Below are positions 1 to 9,700 of a stretch of 64,000 bases of DNA, one piece after another. Under the pieces are notes generated by a model. That model searched no databases. It had not been told where the DNA came from and was given only the letters and a program-made list of their open reading frames with translations. Position 1 is the stretch's first letter. Each line of letters opens with the position of its first letter. This stretch comes from Sphaerisporangium siamense (GTDB taxonomy: Bacteria; Actinomycetota; Actinomycetes; Streptosporangiales; Streptosporangiaceae). Where the stretch lies: NCBI RefSeq assembly GCF_014205275.1, contig NZ_JACHND010000001.1:2232001-2296000 (forward strand), given 5' to 3'. The position numbers were made by a program, and so were the translations under genes.

Positions 1-2601
1 ATCGTCGGCCTGATCGGCAAGCTGGCCGATTTCCTGATCAAGCTGTGCGACGTCCTCGCGGTCTTCTTCCCCGAGCTGGCCGCGCGGGTCCGCAGGGCGA
101 TCGAGAGCCTGCGGGACGCCGCGATCGCCGCCGTCAACAGGCTCGCCGACGCGCTCAAGGCGGGCGTCCGGTTCTTGCTGAACAAGCTGGCCCAGGCGCT
201 CACGGGACTGTTGCGGCTGCTGGAGGCCGGCCTGAAGGCGGCGGTCGAGGCCGTGCGGAGCGTCGTGAACGCCGCCGTCGAGTTCGCCAGGGCCGCGATC
301 CAGATGCTGGGCCAGTTCGCCGAGATCGTCGCCGACATCGCGTCCATCGGGGTCGGGCCGTGGCTGGGACGGCTGGGCGGCGCGGCCAGGGAGGGCGTCC
401 AGGTCCACCTGTGGGGGGCGATCAAGTCCGCGGTCAGGCAGTGGTTCGACCAGAAGGTGGAGTCGATCCTCGGGCTCGGCAGGACCGTGATGAACGTGCT
501 GGTCAAGGGCTGTGTCTCCATGGCCAAGATCAGCAGGATGGCGTGGGACGCCCTGATCGCGTCACTCCCCGCGCTCATCGTCACGGTCGTCGTCGAGCGG
601 CTGGTGTCGCTGATCGTCCCGGCGGCCGGGGCCGTGCTCGCGGTCGTGCAGGGGCTGATCGCCGCGTGGGGGACGGTCGGCAGGATCCTCGCCGCGATCG
701 GGAAGTTCCTCGCCTTCCTGAAGGCGGTCAAGGCGGGGCCCGCGGCGTGCATGTTCGCCCGGGCGCTGGCGGCGGGCGTCGTGGCGCTGCTGGACTTCGT
801 CACCAACTTCCTGATGTCCAAGCTGGCCGCGGCGGCCAAGGGGGTCGGCCGCACGCTTACCGGGATGGCCACAAAGATCCTCGCCGGGCTGCGGCGCGCG
901 GGGAAGGGCGCGCGGAAGGCGGCGGGGAACGCGGTCAACGCGGCCCGTCGCGGCCTGCGCGCCGCGGGCGCGGCGCTGCGGCCGTCCCGCCGCGGTCCTG
1001 TTTCCAGCGGTCCGGGTAACCGCCGCCTCGGTCGCGTGGGTACCGGGCCGCGGGGCGGGCGCGTACGCGAGACGCCCGGTCTTCACAGCGGACGCCGGCG
1101 CGACGGCCGGGGAAGTGGCGGCCGGGAGACCGGGCGGCAGGAGGCCGGCGGGCGGGGACCCGGACGCCGGGAGCCCGGGCGGCAGGAGCGGCGGGAGATC
1201 AGGGGGCGGGAGTCCGGACGCCGTACCGTGGCGAGTCCGGGAAGCGGGGCACGTCAGGCCCTGCGCCTTAGGGGCGCCGCGGTCCGCGACGGCATCCGGA
1301 GGACCGGCGCGGCGCTGCGCGGGATCGGCCGGAGGCTCGCCGGGGGCAGGCTCGGGCGGGCGCTGCGTGACGGCGCGAAGAAGCTCCGTGACGCCTACCG
1401 GCGCACCCGTGAGCGGATCGAGGACAGGCGGACCAGGCGCGCCGAGCAGGACCGCCGGCGTCGCGACGATCGGCTCAGGAAGCGGGAGCAGGCGAAGAAG
1501 GACCGCCTCGCGCTCGTGGTGGCCCGCATCAGGCCACGCGTGGTCGGCCTGCTCCGGCGTGGTGTACGGGAACGCGTGATGGCGGCGGTGCTGGCGGGCC
1601 TGCGCGCCTGGTACCGGCTGACCGCCCTCACCGCCACGGCGTCCCGCGCGCCCCTGATCACCGCGACGCTGAACCCCGAGGCGGACGTCGCCAAGGCGCG
1701 CCGTGAGCGGGTCAAGGAGATCCTCGGCCCGGCCGCCGGCCAGGTGGTGGATCTGGAGGTCTGGTTCGACTTCCACAAGGGCAAGGACGAGGAGGCCTTC
1801 GAGAACGTCCTGAACGAGATGCGGGAGGCGCGGCGGCTGGCGGACGAGAACCCCGGCCGGTTCATCCACGCCGCCCGCGAGGAGACCGCGCCGCGCCGTG
1901 CCGGGACCGGCGACCCGTTGAAGGAGTTCGACCTGGCGCTGTCCGGGAAGCGGGTGCTCACGCCGGGGGTACAGGGCGGCGCGCGGCCCGCAGCCGCAGG
2001 ACCTTTTCCTCATACCCCGCGGAAGGCAGGGCCAGAGTCGGGGCGGACATCGCAGGCAGGGCCCGAGCCCTTGCGAACACCACAGCCCGGTCCAGGGTCC
2101 TTGCGAACATCGCAGGCCGGACCAGAGTCCTCGCGAACGCCGCAGGCGAAGCCGGAGAAGGCGTCGCGTCCGGACGTGGAGGGGCCCGCGGCCGGGGACA
2201 TCGAGCGGAGCGTCGAGGTCACGACCGTGCGCGCGGAGGTCACCCAGTTCAGCAACCTCAGCGAGGGCGTCCGGCACGGGGCGAGGAAGGCGGCGCAGCG
2301 GGCGGAGGCGGGCGTTCCGATTCCCGGGCGGAAAGAGGTGAGCATCTATATGCGGCTCGGCGTCGGCGAGAGAACGATGAAGAAAGGCCAGACGCGGCGC
2401 ATAAATGCGGACGGAACCGTGCAACTATTGCGGCCGGACGGCACCCTGGTGACGTCCGATAACATCTACCACGCGTTCCAGAAGAATTTACCGAAAATCC
2501 AGGGGACCGAGCACCTGGACCGGGTCACGATCGTCGATCCCGATACCGGTGTGGCGGCGATGTTCGAACGGCTCGGCCAAACATGGGAAAGGGTGAGGTG
2601 A
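1..2601 (+). CDS. eCIS-associated cargo/effector-like protein (5' partial)
   Basis: The frame is open from the first base, so the N-terminus lies outside the window; 866 residues are visible. The first ~300 residues are Ala/Leu/Val-rich amphipathic and hydrophobic helices. A long Arg/Gly-rich low-complexity linker follows (about residues 320-420), then a charged Arg/Lys/Glu coiled-coil-like stretch (~460-510), a Pro-rich linker of four ~10-residue repeats (~675-720), and a compact C-terminal domain of about 130 residues. Codons in that last domain are visibly AT-richer than in the body (for example around 2335-2500). Its place directly upstream of tube and spike genes, and this modular layout, recall the large DUF4157-type proteins of actinobacterial eCIS clusters, which are thought to be loaded cargo. 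The DUF4157 module itself would lie in the missing N-terminus. I do not recognise the tip domain; a cargo or toxin role is inference. Confidence 0.6.
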   Translation: MVGLIGKLADFLIKLCDVLAVFFPELAARVRRAIESLRDAAIAAVNRLADALKAGVRFLLNKLAQALTGLLRLLEAGLKAAVEAVRSVVNAAVEFARAAIQMLGQFAEIVADIASIGVGPWLGRLGGAAREGVQVHLWGAIKSAVRQWFDQKVESILGLGRTVMNVLVKGCVSMAKISRMAWDALIASLPALIVTVVVERLVSLIVPAAGAVLAVVQGLIAAWGTVGRILAAIGKFLAFLKAVKAGPAACMFARALAAGVVALLDFVTNFLMSKLAAAAKGVGRTLTGMATKILAGLRRAGKGARKAAGNAVNAARRGLRAAGAALRPSRRGPVSSGPGNRRLGRVGTGPRGGRVRETPGLHSGRRRDGRGSGGRETGRQEAGGRGPGRREPGRQERREIRGRESGRRTVASPGSGARQALRLRGAAVRDGIRRTGAALRGIGRRLAGGRLGRALRDGAKKLRDAYRRTRERIEDRRTRRAEQDRRRRDDRLRKREQAKKDRLALVVARIRPRVVGLLRRGVRERVMAAVLAGLRAWYRLTALTATASRAPLITATLNPEADVAKARRERVKEILGPAAGQVVDLEVWFDFHKGKDEEAFENVLNEMREARRLADENPGRFIHAAREETAPRRAGTGDPLKEFDLALSGKRVLTPGVQGGARPAAAGPFPHTPRKAGPESGRTSQAGPEPLRTPQPGPGSLRTSQAGPESSRTPQAKPEKASRPDVEGPAAGDIERSVEVTTVRAEVTQFSNLSEGVRHGARKAAQRAEAGVPIPGRKEVSIYMRLGVGERTMKKGQTRRINADGTVQLLRPDGTLVTSDNIYHAFQKNLPKIQGTEHLDRVTIVDPDTGVAAMFERLGQTWERVR

Positions 2602-2605
2602 AACG

Positions 2606-3322
2606 ATGGGCGACGCTCGCATGCGCGATTTCCCCGGCGCCGTGGTGCGCCTGGAATCGGAGGCGGACGTCCTGCAGGACCCGGAGGACCAGACGGCTCA
2701 CGCCCGGTACGCGGTGGAGGGCCTGCTGGCGTTCTGCGATGAGTTCTGCGAACCGGTGTCGATGGACCTGTCGCTCGCCTACCACGAGCGCGATTTCGAC
2801 TACCCCATGAGCGATCCCGTGCCGCCGAGGCCGTTCCACCTGCTCAGGGCCGCGTCCGTCCCGCCGGGCGTCGAGGTGCGGCCCGCGTGGGCGGGCGCGA
2901 AGGCCGCGGTCGTGGACGAGTTGTCCGTGGACACCGTCACGGATTTCGTGGCCCGCGCGCTCGACCAGGACGTGCCGGGGGGCGGAAGCCTGGGCTGGTA
3001 CGAGTCGGCGTTCCGGGCGACGCGGGTGCGCCTGCCCGAGCCTCTCGGGACGCGCGGGTTCGTCGAATTGCAGGCCGAATCCGATGCCGTGCGATATCCG
3101 GTCGAACGGCGCGGCGACGGCCTGTGGGTCTCCGGGCCGGGCCCGGCGGGCGTGCTGAACGCGCCGATCGAGCTGAGAATGACCAAAGAATCGGGACTGC
3201 TCGTCTTCGAGGCGTCCGTCTATTGGTCGCTGTGGGCCGAGGACGGCCCGGGCCGCTCCTTTGTGAAGGACGGCGTCGAAAGAATGCGCGGTCTCGGCTG
3301 GACGGCCGCCGATGAGGGCTGA
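2606..3322 (+). CDS. Acidic hypothetical protein, possible partner of the cargo protein
   Basis: A 238-residue soluble, acidic protein whose ATG lies 4 bp after the stop of the cargo gene; the purine-rich GGGTGAGG before it serves as ribosome binding site. I recognise no family motif. It has no signal peptide or membrane segment. It is rich in Asp, Glu and aromatic residues, and codon use toward the end (3080-3250) is less GC-biased than in the structural genes that follow. Its tight coupling to the variable C-terminus of the cargo suggests either a cognate immunity protein or a loading chaperone/adaptor. eCIS cargo proteins usually lack immunity genes, so the adaptor reading is at least as likely. 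Both are inference from position. Confidence 0.7.
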   Translation: MGDARMRDFPGAVVRLESEADVLQDPEDQTAHARYAVEGLLAFCDEFCEPVSMDLSLAYHERDFDYPMSDPVPPRPFHLLRAASVPPGVEVRPAWAGAKAAVVDELSVDTVTDFVARALDQDVPGGGSLGWYESAFRATRVRLPEPLGTRGFVELQAESDAVRYPVERRGDGLWVSGPGPAGVLNAPIELRMTKESGLLVFEASVYWSLWAEDGPGRSFVKDGVERMRGLGWTAADEG

Positions 3323-3337
3323 CGGGCGGCGCGGCCG

Positions 3338-3988
3338 ATGACCGCTTTTCTGGACATTCCAAAGCCGATCCGGTCGGGAATCGTGGTGCTCGATCCGGAA
3401 CGCGGCACCCCGCGGCGGGTCATCGTGATGCAGTTCAACCCCGAGACGCTGGAGCGGTCGCTGACGCCGCAGGCGGCCGGGGGCGAGCAAGGGGACAGGA
3501 CCGAGGTGCTCCGGCTGAAGGGGCCGGCGATCGAGACGTGGAAGTTCACGGCCGAGATCGACGCCACCGACCAGCCCGAGGTCCCGGCGCCGGACGGCGT
3601 CCATCCGCAGCTCGCGGCGCTGGAGATGCTGGTGCAGCCGCCGAGCGGCCGGATCCGCGCCGACCGGGCGCTCGCCGAGGCGGGCACGTTGGAGATCACC
3701 CCGGTCGAGACTCCGCTCACCCTGTTCACCTGGGGGCGGAGCAGGGTGCTGCCGGTGCGGCTGACCGAGCTGTCCATCGTCGAGGACGCGTTCGACCTGG
3801 ACCTCAACCCGGTCAGGGCGACGGTCGGCGTGGGCATGCGCGTGCTGTCGTCCAGCGACCTGCCGGCCGGGCACCGCGGCGCCGAACTGTATCTGGCGCA
3901 TCTGTCGCAGAAGGAACGCCTCGCCGGCGCGGCGCCCGCGGGCCGGTTGGACGCGCTCGGCGGCCTCGACTTTCAGGAGAAGTCATGA
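3338..3988 (+). CDS. Contractile injection system tube-associated protein (Afp7/Pvc7-like)
   Basis: 216 residues. The N-terminal half carries the pattern typical of the CIS_tube family: a short strand, then QFNPETLERSL near residues 30-40, followed by a WKF-containing strand (about 65-70) and a LFTWG motif (~128). In known eCIS this family caps or terminates the inner tube next to the hub. The next gene encodes a LysM protein; in many eCIS these two occur together or fused. The stop overlaps the next start (ATGA), so the genes are translationally coupled. There is no clear Shine-Dalgarno before its own ATG, consistent with coupling to the upstream gene. I am confident of the family and less of the exact structural position. 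Confidence 0.8.
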   Translation: MTAFLDIPKPIRSGIVVLDPERGTPRRVIVMQFNPETLERSLTPQAAGGEQGDRTEVLRLKGPAIETWKFTAEIDATDQPEVPAPDGVHPQLAALEMLVQPPSGRIRADRALAEAGTLEITPVETPLTLFTWGRSRVLPVRLTELSIVEDAFDLDLNPVRATVGVGMRVLSSSDLPAGHRGAELYLAHLSQKERLAGAAPAGRLDALGGLDFQEKS

Positions 3989-4332
3989 CATATCCCCCGC
4001 AGGCACTGGCGCACGACCCGGCACGCACGCCGTACCCGCGCACGAGCCGGTACTTCGGCATCGCCCCGGCCGTCCACACCGACGCCTCGGGCCAGGCGAT
4101 CCCCTACCTTCCGCCCCGGCCGGCGCCGCGGCCGGACGCCTTCGTCACCGTCCAGGCGCACGAGGTGCGCGTCGGCGACCGCGCCGACATCCTCGCCGGC
4201 CGCCATCTTGGCGACCCCGAGCAGTGGTGGCAGCTCGCCGACGCCAACCCCGTGCTCGACCCCCGCGACCTGACCGCCACCCCGGGCCGCCGCGTCCGGA
4301 TCACCCTGCCCGCCGGCGTCCCGGGGAGCTGA
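3985..4332 (+). CDS. LysM domain protein of the eCIS
   Basis: 115 residues, starting at the ATG that overlaps the previous stop. The N-terminus is Pro/Tyr-rich; the C-terminal ~55 residues form a LysM-like fold, with VTVQAHEVRVGDR followed by ILAGRHLGDPEQWWQLADAN and a closing RVRITLP strand. In phage tails and eCIS, LysM proteins of this kind bridge tube and baseplate hub rather than bind external peptidoglycan. An adaptor role next to the hub gene is therefore the likely job. It is shorter than some eCIS LysM proteins, which are fused to the tube protein. A clear family match with an inferred role. Confidence 0.8.
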   Translation: MTYPPQALAHDPARTPYPRTSRYFGIAPAVHTDASGQAIPYLPPRPAPRPDAFVTVQAHEVRVGDRADILAGRHLGDPEQWWQLADANPVLDPRDLTATPGRRVRITLPAGVPGS

Positions 4333-4333
4333 C

Positions 4334-5464
4334 GTGGACGACGTCACGCCGATCCGCCTCACCCTGCTCATGGGCCCGCAGATCGTCGCGCCCGCGCCGC
4401 GGCCGGTGACGGACGCCCTGCTGTCCGCCCAGGTCACGGTGACCGCGGGGCAGCGCAGCGGCTTCCAGCTCTCCTTCGACCTCAGCCGGGACGGGCTGAT
4501 CAACCGCGACCTGCTGCCGGGCGGCGCGTTCGACCCCCAGGTCAGGGTGGTGCTCGCGGTCACCGTGCGCGGGACGGTCACGGTGCTGATGGACGGTGTG
4601 ATCACCCGGCAGGAGGTCGGCGTCTCCAGCGCCCCCGGCCGGTCCACGCTGACCGTCACCGGCGAGGACCTGACCGTGCTCATGGACCTGGAGGAGCGTG
4701 CGGGCGTGCCGTACCCCGCCATGGGCCCGGCCGCCCGCGTCGCCGCGATCATCGACGGGTACGCGCAGTACGGCATCACGCCCCTGGTGATCCCCGAGCT
4801 GATCCCGCAGACCCCGATGCCCACCCGGAGGATCGACTTCCAGAAGGGCACCGACCTCGCCTACCTCAACGAGCTGGCCAAGGCCAACGGCTACGTCTTC
4901 TACCTCGACCCCGGCCCGGCGCCCGGGGTCAGCCGCGGCTACTGGGGCCCCGAAACGCGCATCGGCGTGCCGCAGCACGCGCTCACCGTCACCATGGACC
5001 ACCTGTCCACCGTCGACCAGCTCACGTTCGGCTTCGACGGCACGGCGCGCGAGGAGCCGGTCGCCCGCGTGCAGATCCCCGCGACCAAGACCGACGTGCT
5101 GCTGCCGGTCCCCGAGGTCGGCGTCCTGCGCCCGCCCCTCGCGCGGCGGCCCGCGCCCGCGCTGAAGAAGAGGGTGATCGCCGACACCGCGAAGAAGGAC
5201 GCCGCGCAGGCGTTCGCCGAGACCCTCGCCAAGGTCGTCGAGTCCTCGGACGCGGTCAGCGGCTCCGGCCGGCTGGACGTCACCCGGTACGGCCACGTGC
5301 TGCGCCCCCGCGAACTCGTGGGCGTGCGCGGCGCCGGCCTGACCTACGACGGCGAGTACTACGTCAAGAGCGTCACCCACGAGCTGCGGCGCGGCTCGTA
5401 CACCCAGGACTTCACGCTCGCTCGGGAGGGCCTGGTCGCGCTGCGCCCGGCCGTCGTCCCGTGA
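4334..5464 (+). CDS. Baseplate hub protein (phage late control D / VgrG N-terminal-like)
   Basis: 376 residues with a GTG start directly after the preceding stop (1 bp gap). The arrangement is that of gpD-type hubs: an N-terminal strand-rich domain, a central region with the FQKGTDLAYLNELAKANGYVFY signature (about residues 170-192; the same spacing as late control D proteins), and a C-terminal segment with the GLTYDGEYYVKSVTHEL motif near residues 335-352. It forms the trimeric hub on which the spike sits. Here hub and OB-fold spike are separate genes, unlike one-piece VgrG proteins. The following spike gene starts 16 bp downstream with its own AGGAGG site. Confidence 0.85.
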   Translation: MDDVTPIRLTLLMGPQIVAPAPRPVTDALLSAQVTVTAGQRSGFQLSFDLSRDGLINRDLLPGGAFDPQVRVVLAVTVRGTVTVLMDGVITRQEVGVSSAPGRSTLTVTGEDLTVLMDLEERAGVPYPAMGPAARVAAIIDGYAQYGITPLVIPELIPQTPMPTRRIDFQKGTDLAYLNELAKANGYVFYLDPGPAPGVSRGYWGPETRIGVPQHALTVTMDHLSTVDQLTFGFDGTAREEPVARVQIPATKTDVLLPVPEVGVLRPPLARRPAPALKKRVIADTAKKDAAQAFAETLAKVVESSDAVSGSGRLDVTRYGHVLRPRELVGVRGAGLTYDGEYYVKSVTHELRRGSYTQDFTLAREGLVALRPAVVP

Positions 5465-5480
5465 CCCACGGAGGAGGCAC

Positions 5481-5993
5481 ATGCCCCGCGACAACCGGTA
5501 CCTCGGCAAGTACCGGGGGACCGTCGTCAACAACGCGGACCCCCTGCGGCAGGGCCGCATCCAGGTCCGCGTCCCCGACGTGCTCGGCGAGGCCACGTCC
5601 TCGTGGGCGATGCCGTGCCTGCCGGTCGCCGGGCCGCAGATGGGCCTCTACACGGTGCCTCTGGTCGGGGCGGGGGTGTGGGTGGAGTTCGAGCAGGGGG
5701 ACGTGAGCTTCCCCATCTGGGTCGGCTGCTGGTACGGCGCGGGGGCCGAGGTCCCGTCCGAGGCGCTCGCCGGTGACCCGGGCCGTCCGAACATCCTCGT
5801 CCAGACCGGCGGCCGGCAGACGCTGCTCATGTCCGACCTGCCGGGCGGGCCGGGCATCACGCTGCGCGCCTCGTCCGGCGCGTCCATCGTGATCAACGAC
5901 GCGGGGATCGTGCTCAGCAACGGCAAGGGCGCGTCGGTCTCGCTCGCCGGACAGACCGTGACCGTCAACGACGGCGCTTTCACGATCACCTGA
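5481..5993 (+). CDS. OB-fold spike protein (gp5/VgrG beta-barrel type)
   Basis: 170 residues. The N-terminal ~90 residues match the gp5/VgrG OB-fold: YRGTVVNNADPLRQGRIQVRVP near the start, a Pro-rich loop, then a VPLVGAGVWVEFEQGD strand pair and a PIWVGCWYG strand. The C-terminal ~70 residues are short Gly/Ser/Val-rich repeats (VQTGG, ITLRASSG, IVLSNGKGASVSL), as expected for the triple beta-helix of a membrane-piercing spike. AGGAGG stands about 6 bp upstream of the ATG. It pairs with the separate hub and PAAR-like tip genes. Confidence 0.9.
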   Translation: MPRDNRYLGKYRGTVVNNADPLRQGRIQVRVPDVLGEATSSWAMPCLPVAGPQMGLYTVPLVGAGVWVEFEQGDVSFPIWVGCWYGAGAEVPSEALAGDPGRPNILVQTGGRQTLLMSDLPGGPGITLRASSGASIVINDAGIVLSNGKGASVSLAGQTVTVNDGAFTIT

Positions 5994-6005
5994 AGGGGGT
6001 GCGCG

Positions 6006-6338
6006 ATGCCAGGGAACCTTCTGCACGTCAACGCGACCGTGATGTGCCCGCACGGCGGCCGTGCCATTGCCCGGCCCGCCCGATCCGGGGTCCTGGTCGA
6101 GGGGCAGCCGGTCGTCACGCTCGCCGACTTCCACACCATCACCGGCTGTCCCTTCAACGTCTCCGGCACGCCGCGGCCCTGCGTGACCGTCCAGTGGGCC
6201 GGGGCGAGCACGCGGCTGCGGGCCGCGGGCTCCCCGGTGCTGCTGCGGGACTCGCCCGCCATCTGTCACAGCGCCGAGCGGATCCCCCAGGGCTCGCCGC
6301 TGATCACCGTCGTCCAGCAAAGGGGAAACGGGCAATGA
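6006..6338 (+). CDS. PAAR-like spike tip protein
   Basis: 110 residues. Beginning with an MCPHGG motif, the sequence holds four cysteines in the contexts MCPHGG, ITGCPFN, PRPCVTV and AICHSAE plus nearby histidines, which fits a metal-stabilised PAAR-like (DUF4280-type) cone that sharpens the spike. It sits directly after the OB-fold spike and before gp25, the standard order. Its stop overlaps the next ATG (ATGA). No toxin extension is attached, so it appears to be a structural tip only. Confidence 0.85.
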   Translation: MPGNLLHVNATVMCPHGGRAIARPARSGVLVEGQPVVTLADFHTITGCPFNVSGTPRPCVTVQWAGASTRLRAAGSPVLLRDSPAICHSAERIPQGSPLITVVQQRGNGQ

Positions 6339-6703
6339 GCCTGCTGAACATCGCCTTTCCTTTCCACACCGACGGACACGGCCACACCGCGGCGGCCGGG
6401 TACGACGACCACGTCCGCGACATGATCCTCCAGGTGCTGTTCACCAGTCCGGGGGAGCGCGTGATGCGTCCCGGTTTCGGCTGCGGCCTGCTGGACCTGG
6501 CGTTCGAGCCGAACAGCCCCGAACTCGCCGCGACCCTGCAGCTCTCGGTGCGGGCCGCGCTGCAGCGGTGGCTCGGCGACGTCATCGACATCGACGCGCT
6601 GGAGATCGTCGCCGAGGACGAGGTCTTACGCGTGCACCTGGCGTACGTCGTCACGGCCACCGGCACCCGGCGTGCCGACGTCTTCGAAGTGGGGGTGCCA
6701 TGA
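6335..6703 (+). CDS. gp25-like baseplate wedge protein
   Basis: 122 residues; the start is the ATG that overlaps the PAAR-like stop. It has the conserved gp25/lysozyme-like wedge pattern: an IAFPF start, [29 protein letters not shown] in the middle (about residues 30-55, including the diagnostic E-R-x-x-x-P-x-F-G-C/S-G), and a C-terminal [11 protein letters not shown] strand. gp25 initiates sheath assembly on the baseplate in T4-like systems. The gene ends in an ATGA overlap with the next baseplate gene. Confidence 0.9.
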   Translation: [122 protein letters not shown]

Positions 6704-9700
6704 ACGGCCGCAGAGCGGACGTCCGGGCCGCCGGGCTCAACGGGCTGGACGGGATCGAGGTGAGCGACGACGGCACCGTGCTCACGGTCGCCTTCCTCGG
6801 CCGCGCGCCCCAGGGGCTCGGGCCGAGGAACATCCGCATCGACGGAGGGCGCCGCGTCACCGGCGTCCGCGCGGTGGCCGTCGCCGTGGACGCCGCCCGG
6901 GACCCCGGCCTCGACGACCGCATGCGCGTCACCGTCGACACCGCCGGGGACCACTCGCCCTACACGATGACGATCGTCGAGCCCGGCCCGCACGGACGGC
7001 CCGGCACCACGCCGTACCACGGCTTCGACCCCAGGTACGCGTCGGCGACCTTCACCTTCCGGCCCGCCTGTCCCACCGGCGCCGACTGCGCCGCGCCCCC
7101 CTGCGAGAGGGAGGAGCCGCCGCCCGCGCCGCCGGTCATCGACTACACCGCGCGCGACTACGCGTCGCTGCGCCGGGCGCTGCTCGACCGTATGACGCTC
7201 ACCCTGCCCGGCTGGACCGAGCGGCACGCGGCGGACCTCGGCGTGACGCTCGTCGAGGCGCTCGCCTACGTGGGCGACCAGATCGCCTACCAGCAGGACG
7301 CCGTCGCCGGCGAGGCGTATCTCGACACCGCGCGGCACCGCGTATCGGTGCGCAGGCACGTGCGGCTGGTCGACTACGCCATGCACGACGGCTGCAACGC
7401 CCGCGCGTGGGTGGCTCTGCGAACCGGCCGCCCGCTGACGCTGGACGCGGGACGTTTCCGCTTCGCCGCCATCGACACCGGCGCGCTCGACCCCCGTGAC
7501 CGGCCCGTGCTCGGCACGGTGATCGGCGAGGACGCCCTGGCGGCCCTGCCGCCCGCGGTCACCGTGCAGATCTTCGAACCCGTCCTCGCGGGCCCCGTCC
7601 GGCTCCGCCCCGAGCACAACGCCATCCGCTTCTGGACCTGGGGCGACGAGAAGGCATGCCTCCCTGAGGGCGCCACCTCCGCCACCCTCCGCGACACCTG
7701 GACCACCCCCACCGAGGCCGATCCCGACAACTCGCCGGACGTGCCCGCCGAAACCGCCCCCGGTGTGGCGGGACGGCGGGGGCGGGCATTGCGGCTGGCG
7801 CCGGGGGATGTGCTGGTCATCGAGGAGGCGCTCGGGCCGGGCACCGGCGCGGCGGCGGACGCCGACCCCGCGCGCCGCCAGGCCGTCCGCCTCACCTCCG
7901 TCACCCGGGTCGTCGACGCCCTGTACGACCAGCCGGTCGTCGAGGTCACCTGGGCCGAGGAGGACGCCCTGGAGTTCACGGCGTGCCTGGCCACCCGGGG
8001 CGGCCCGGACTGCGGCCCGCTGACCGACGTCACCGTGGCCACCGGCAACGTCGTGCTGGTCGACCACGGCGCGACCATCGCGTGCCCGGAGGAGTTCGAC
8101 GTCCCTCCGGCCCCGACGCCCGCGTCGTCCTGTGCCCCGTCCGGCACCGGCTGTCCCGACCGGCGCGAGGAGGGCCCGGCGGTGGCCGCGATCCACGCGC
8201 TTCTGGTCAGGACGAAGGCCGGCGAGCCGCTGACCGGCGACGACGTCTCCCGGCTCGTGTCGCTGCTCGACCAGGCCGCGATCGACCGGGCGGGCCTGGT
8301 GGCGGACGTGCCCGCCGCCGAGCAGGTCGTCGCGCTGCGGGCCCTGATCGCGCGGCTCACCTACCCCGCCCTGCCGCCCCGCTTCCGTCCCGTGCTCCGC
8401 GACCGGCCGGTCACCCAGCGCACCGCCTTCCCCGAGCTCGCCCAGGTGGCGAGGTCCCAGGCCCGCCTGCTGGCCGCGATCCCCGACCGGGCGCGCGCCT
8501 GGCTGGACGCGCTGTGTCAACGGGTGCGCGACGGACACCGCCTCTCCCACGCGGACCTGGCACGGCTCCGCGTCCTGTTCGGCGACTCCGCCCTCCACGA
8601 GGTGGGCCTGGACGAGTCCGCTCCGGGCGACACGGGTCCGGACGGGGCACGCGAGGTGGACGCGGGCCCGGACGGGGCGCGGGAGGTGGACGCGGGTCCG
8701 GACGGGGCGCGGGAGGCGGACGCGCTGACCGAGCTGGGCGCCCGGTTCGAGCGGCTGCTCGCCGGGAAACTGCGCCGCGTCGCCACGCTCGCCGCGCGGG
8801 CCCGCGCCGGGGCCGTGCTCAGGGACGACGTGGCCTGGGAGGTCCGCCACGCCTGGGGAGCAGCGTACGCCGACGGGCTGACCCCGGCCGACCCTCGCCT
8901 TCTCGGCCCCGCCCGCGCGGCCCTCACCCAGAACCCCCGCACGGCGCTCCCCGCCGTCCAAGCCCGCACGGTCGAGCCGGCGACCCCCGACGCCGAGTCC
9001 GTCGGGGGCGAGGGGCCGGCGGTCTGGGAGCCGCGCAGAGATCTGCTCGCCGGCCGGCGGGAGGACCGTCACTTCGTCGGCGAGCTGGATGACGACGGCG
9101 GGCTCGTGCTGCGGTTCGGCGACGGAACGCAAGCCACTCCGCCGCCGCCCGGCTCCCGGCTGCGCGTGCGCTACCGCGTGGGCAACGGACCCGCGGGCAA
9201 CGTGGGCGCGGACGTCATCAGCCACCTCGTGCTGAGCCGGGACATCGGCGAGAAGCCGGACCAGGGCGGGGGCGAGAGCCTGGACCCAGAGGTGGGTCGG
9301 GGTGTGCGGGATGGGGTTCTGGGGGTTCGCAATCCCATGGCCGCGGTCGGGGGGACGGAACCGGAGCCGGTGGAGCAGGTGCGGCAGGTGGCGCCGCTGT
9401 CCTCGCGGCGGGTCAAGCTGCGCGCGGTGACGGCGGCCGACTACGCCGAGCTGGCGGGCCGCGTTCCCGGCGTGGCGCGGGCCGCCGCCCAACTGCGCTG
9501 GACGGGCACCGCCGAGGAGGTCCACGTCGCGATCGACCCCGCCGCCCGTCCGGCGGCGGACCGCGCGCGGCCGGACGCGGCGCCCGGCTTACCCCAGGCA
9601 GTGGCCGGCTCACCCCAGGCAGTGGCCGGCTTGTCGCAGGTGGTGGCTCGGGTGGCGGAGGGTGGCCTGCCGCAGGTGGTGGCCGAAGTATTGGAAGGGT

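Noticed and set aside
562..2424. Long open frame on the minus strand opposite the cargo gene
   Set aside because: It is a GC-bias shadow: Pro/Arg/Gly-rich, no recognisable motif, and the plus strand is coding throughout.
6304..9525. 1073-codon minus-strand open frame opposite gp25 and the first baseplate gene
   Set aside because: Lies antisense to clear family members and consists of His/Arg/Gly-rich shadow sequence.
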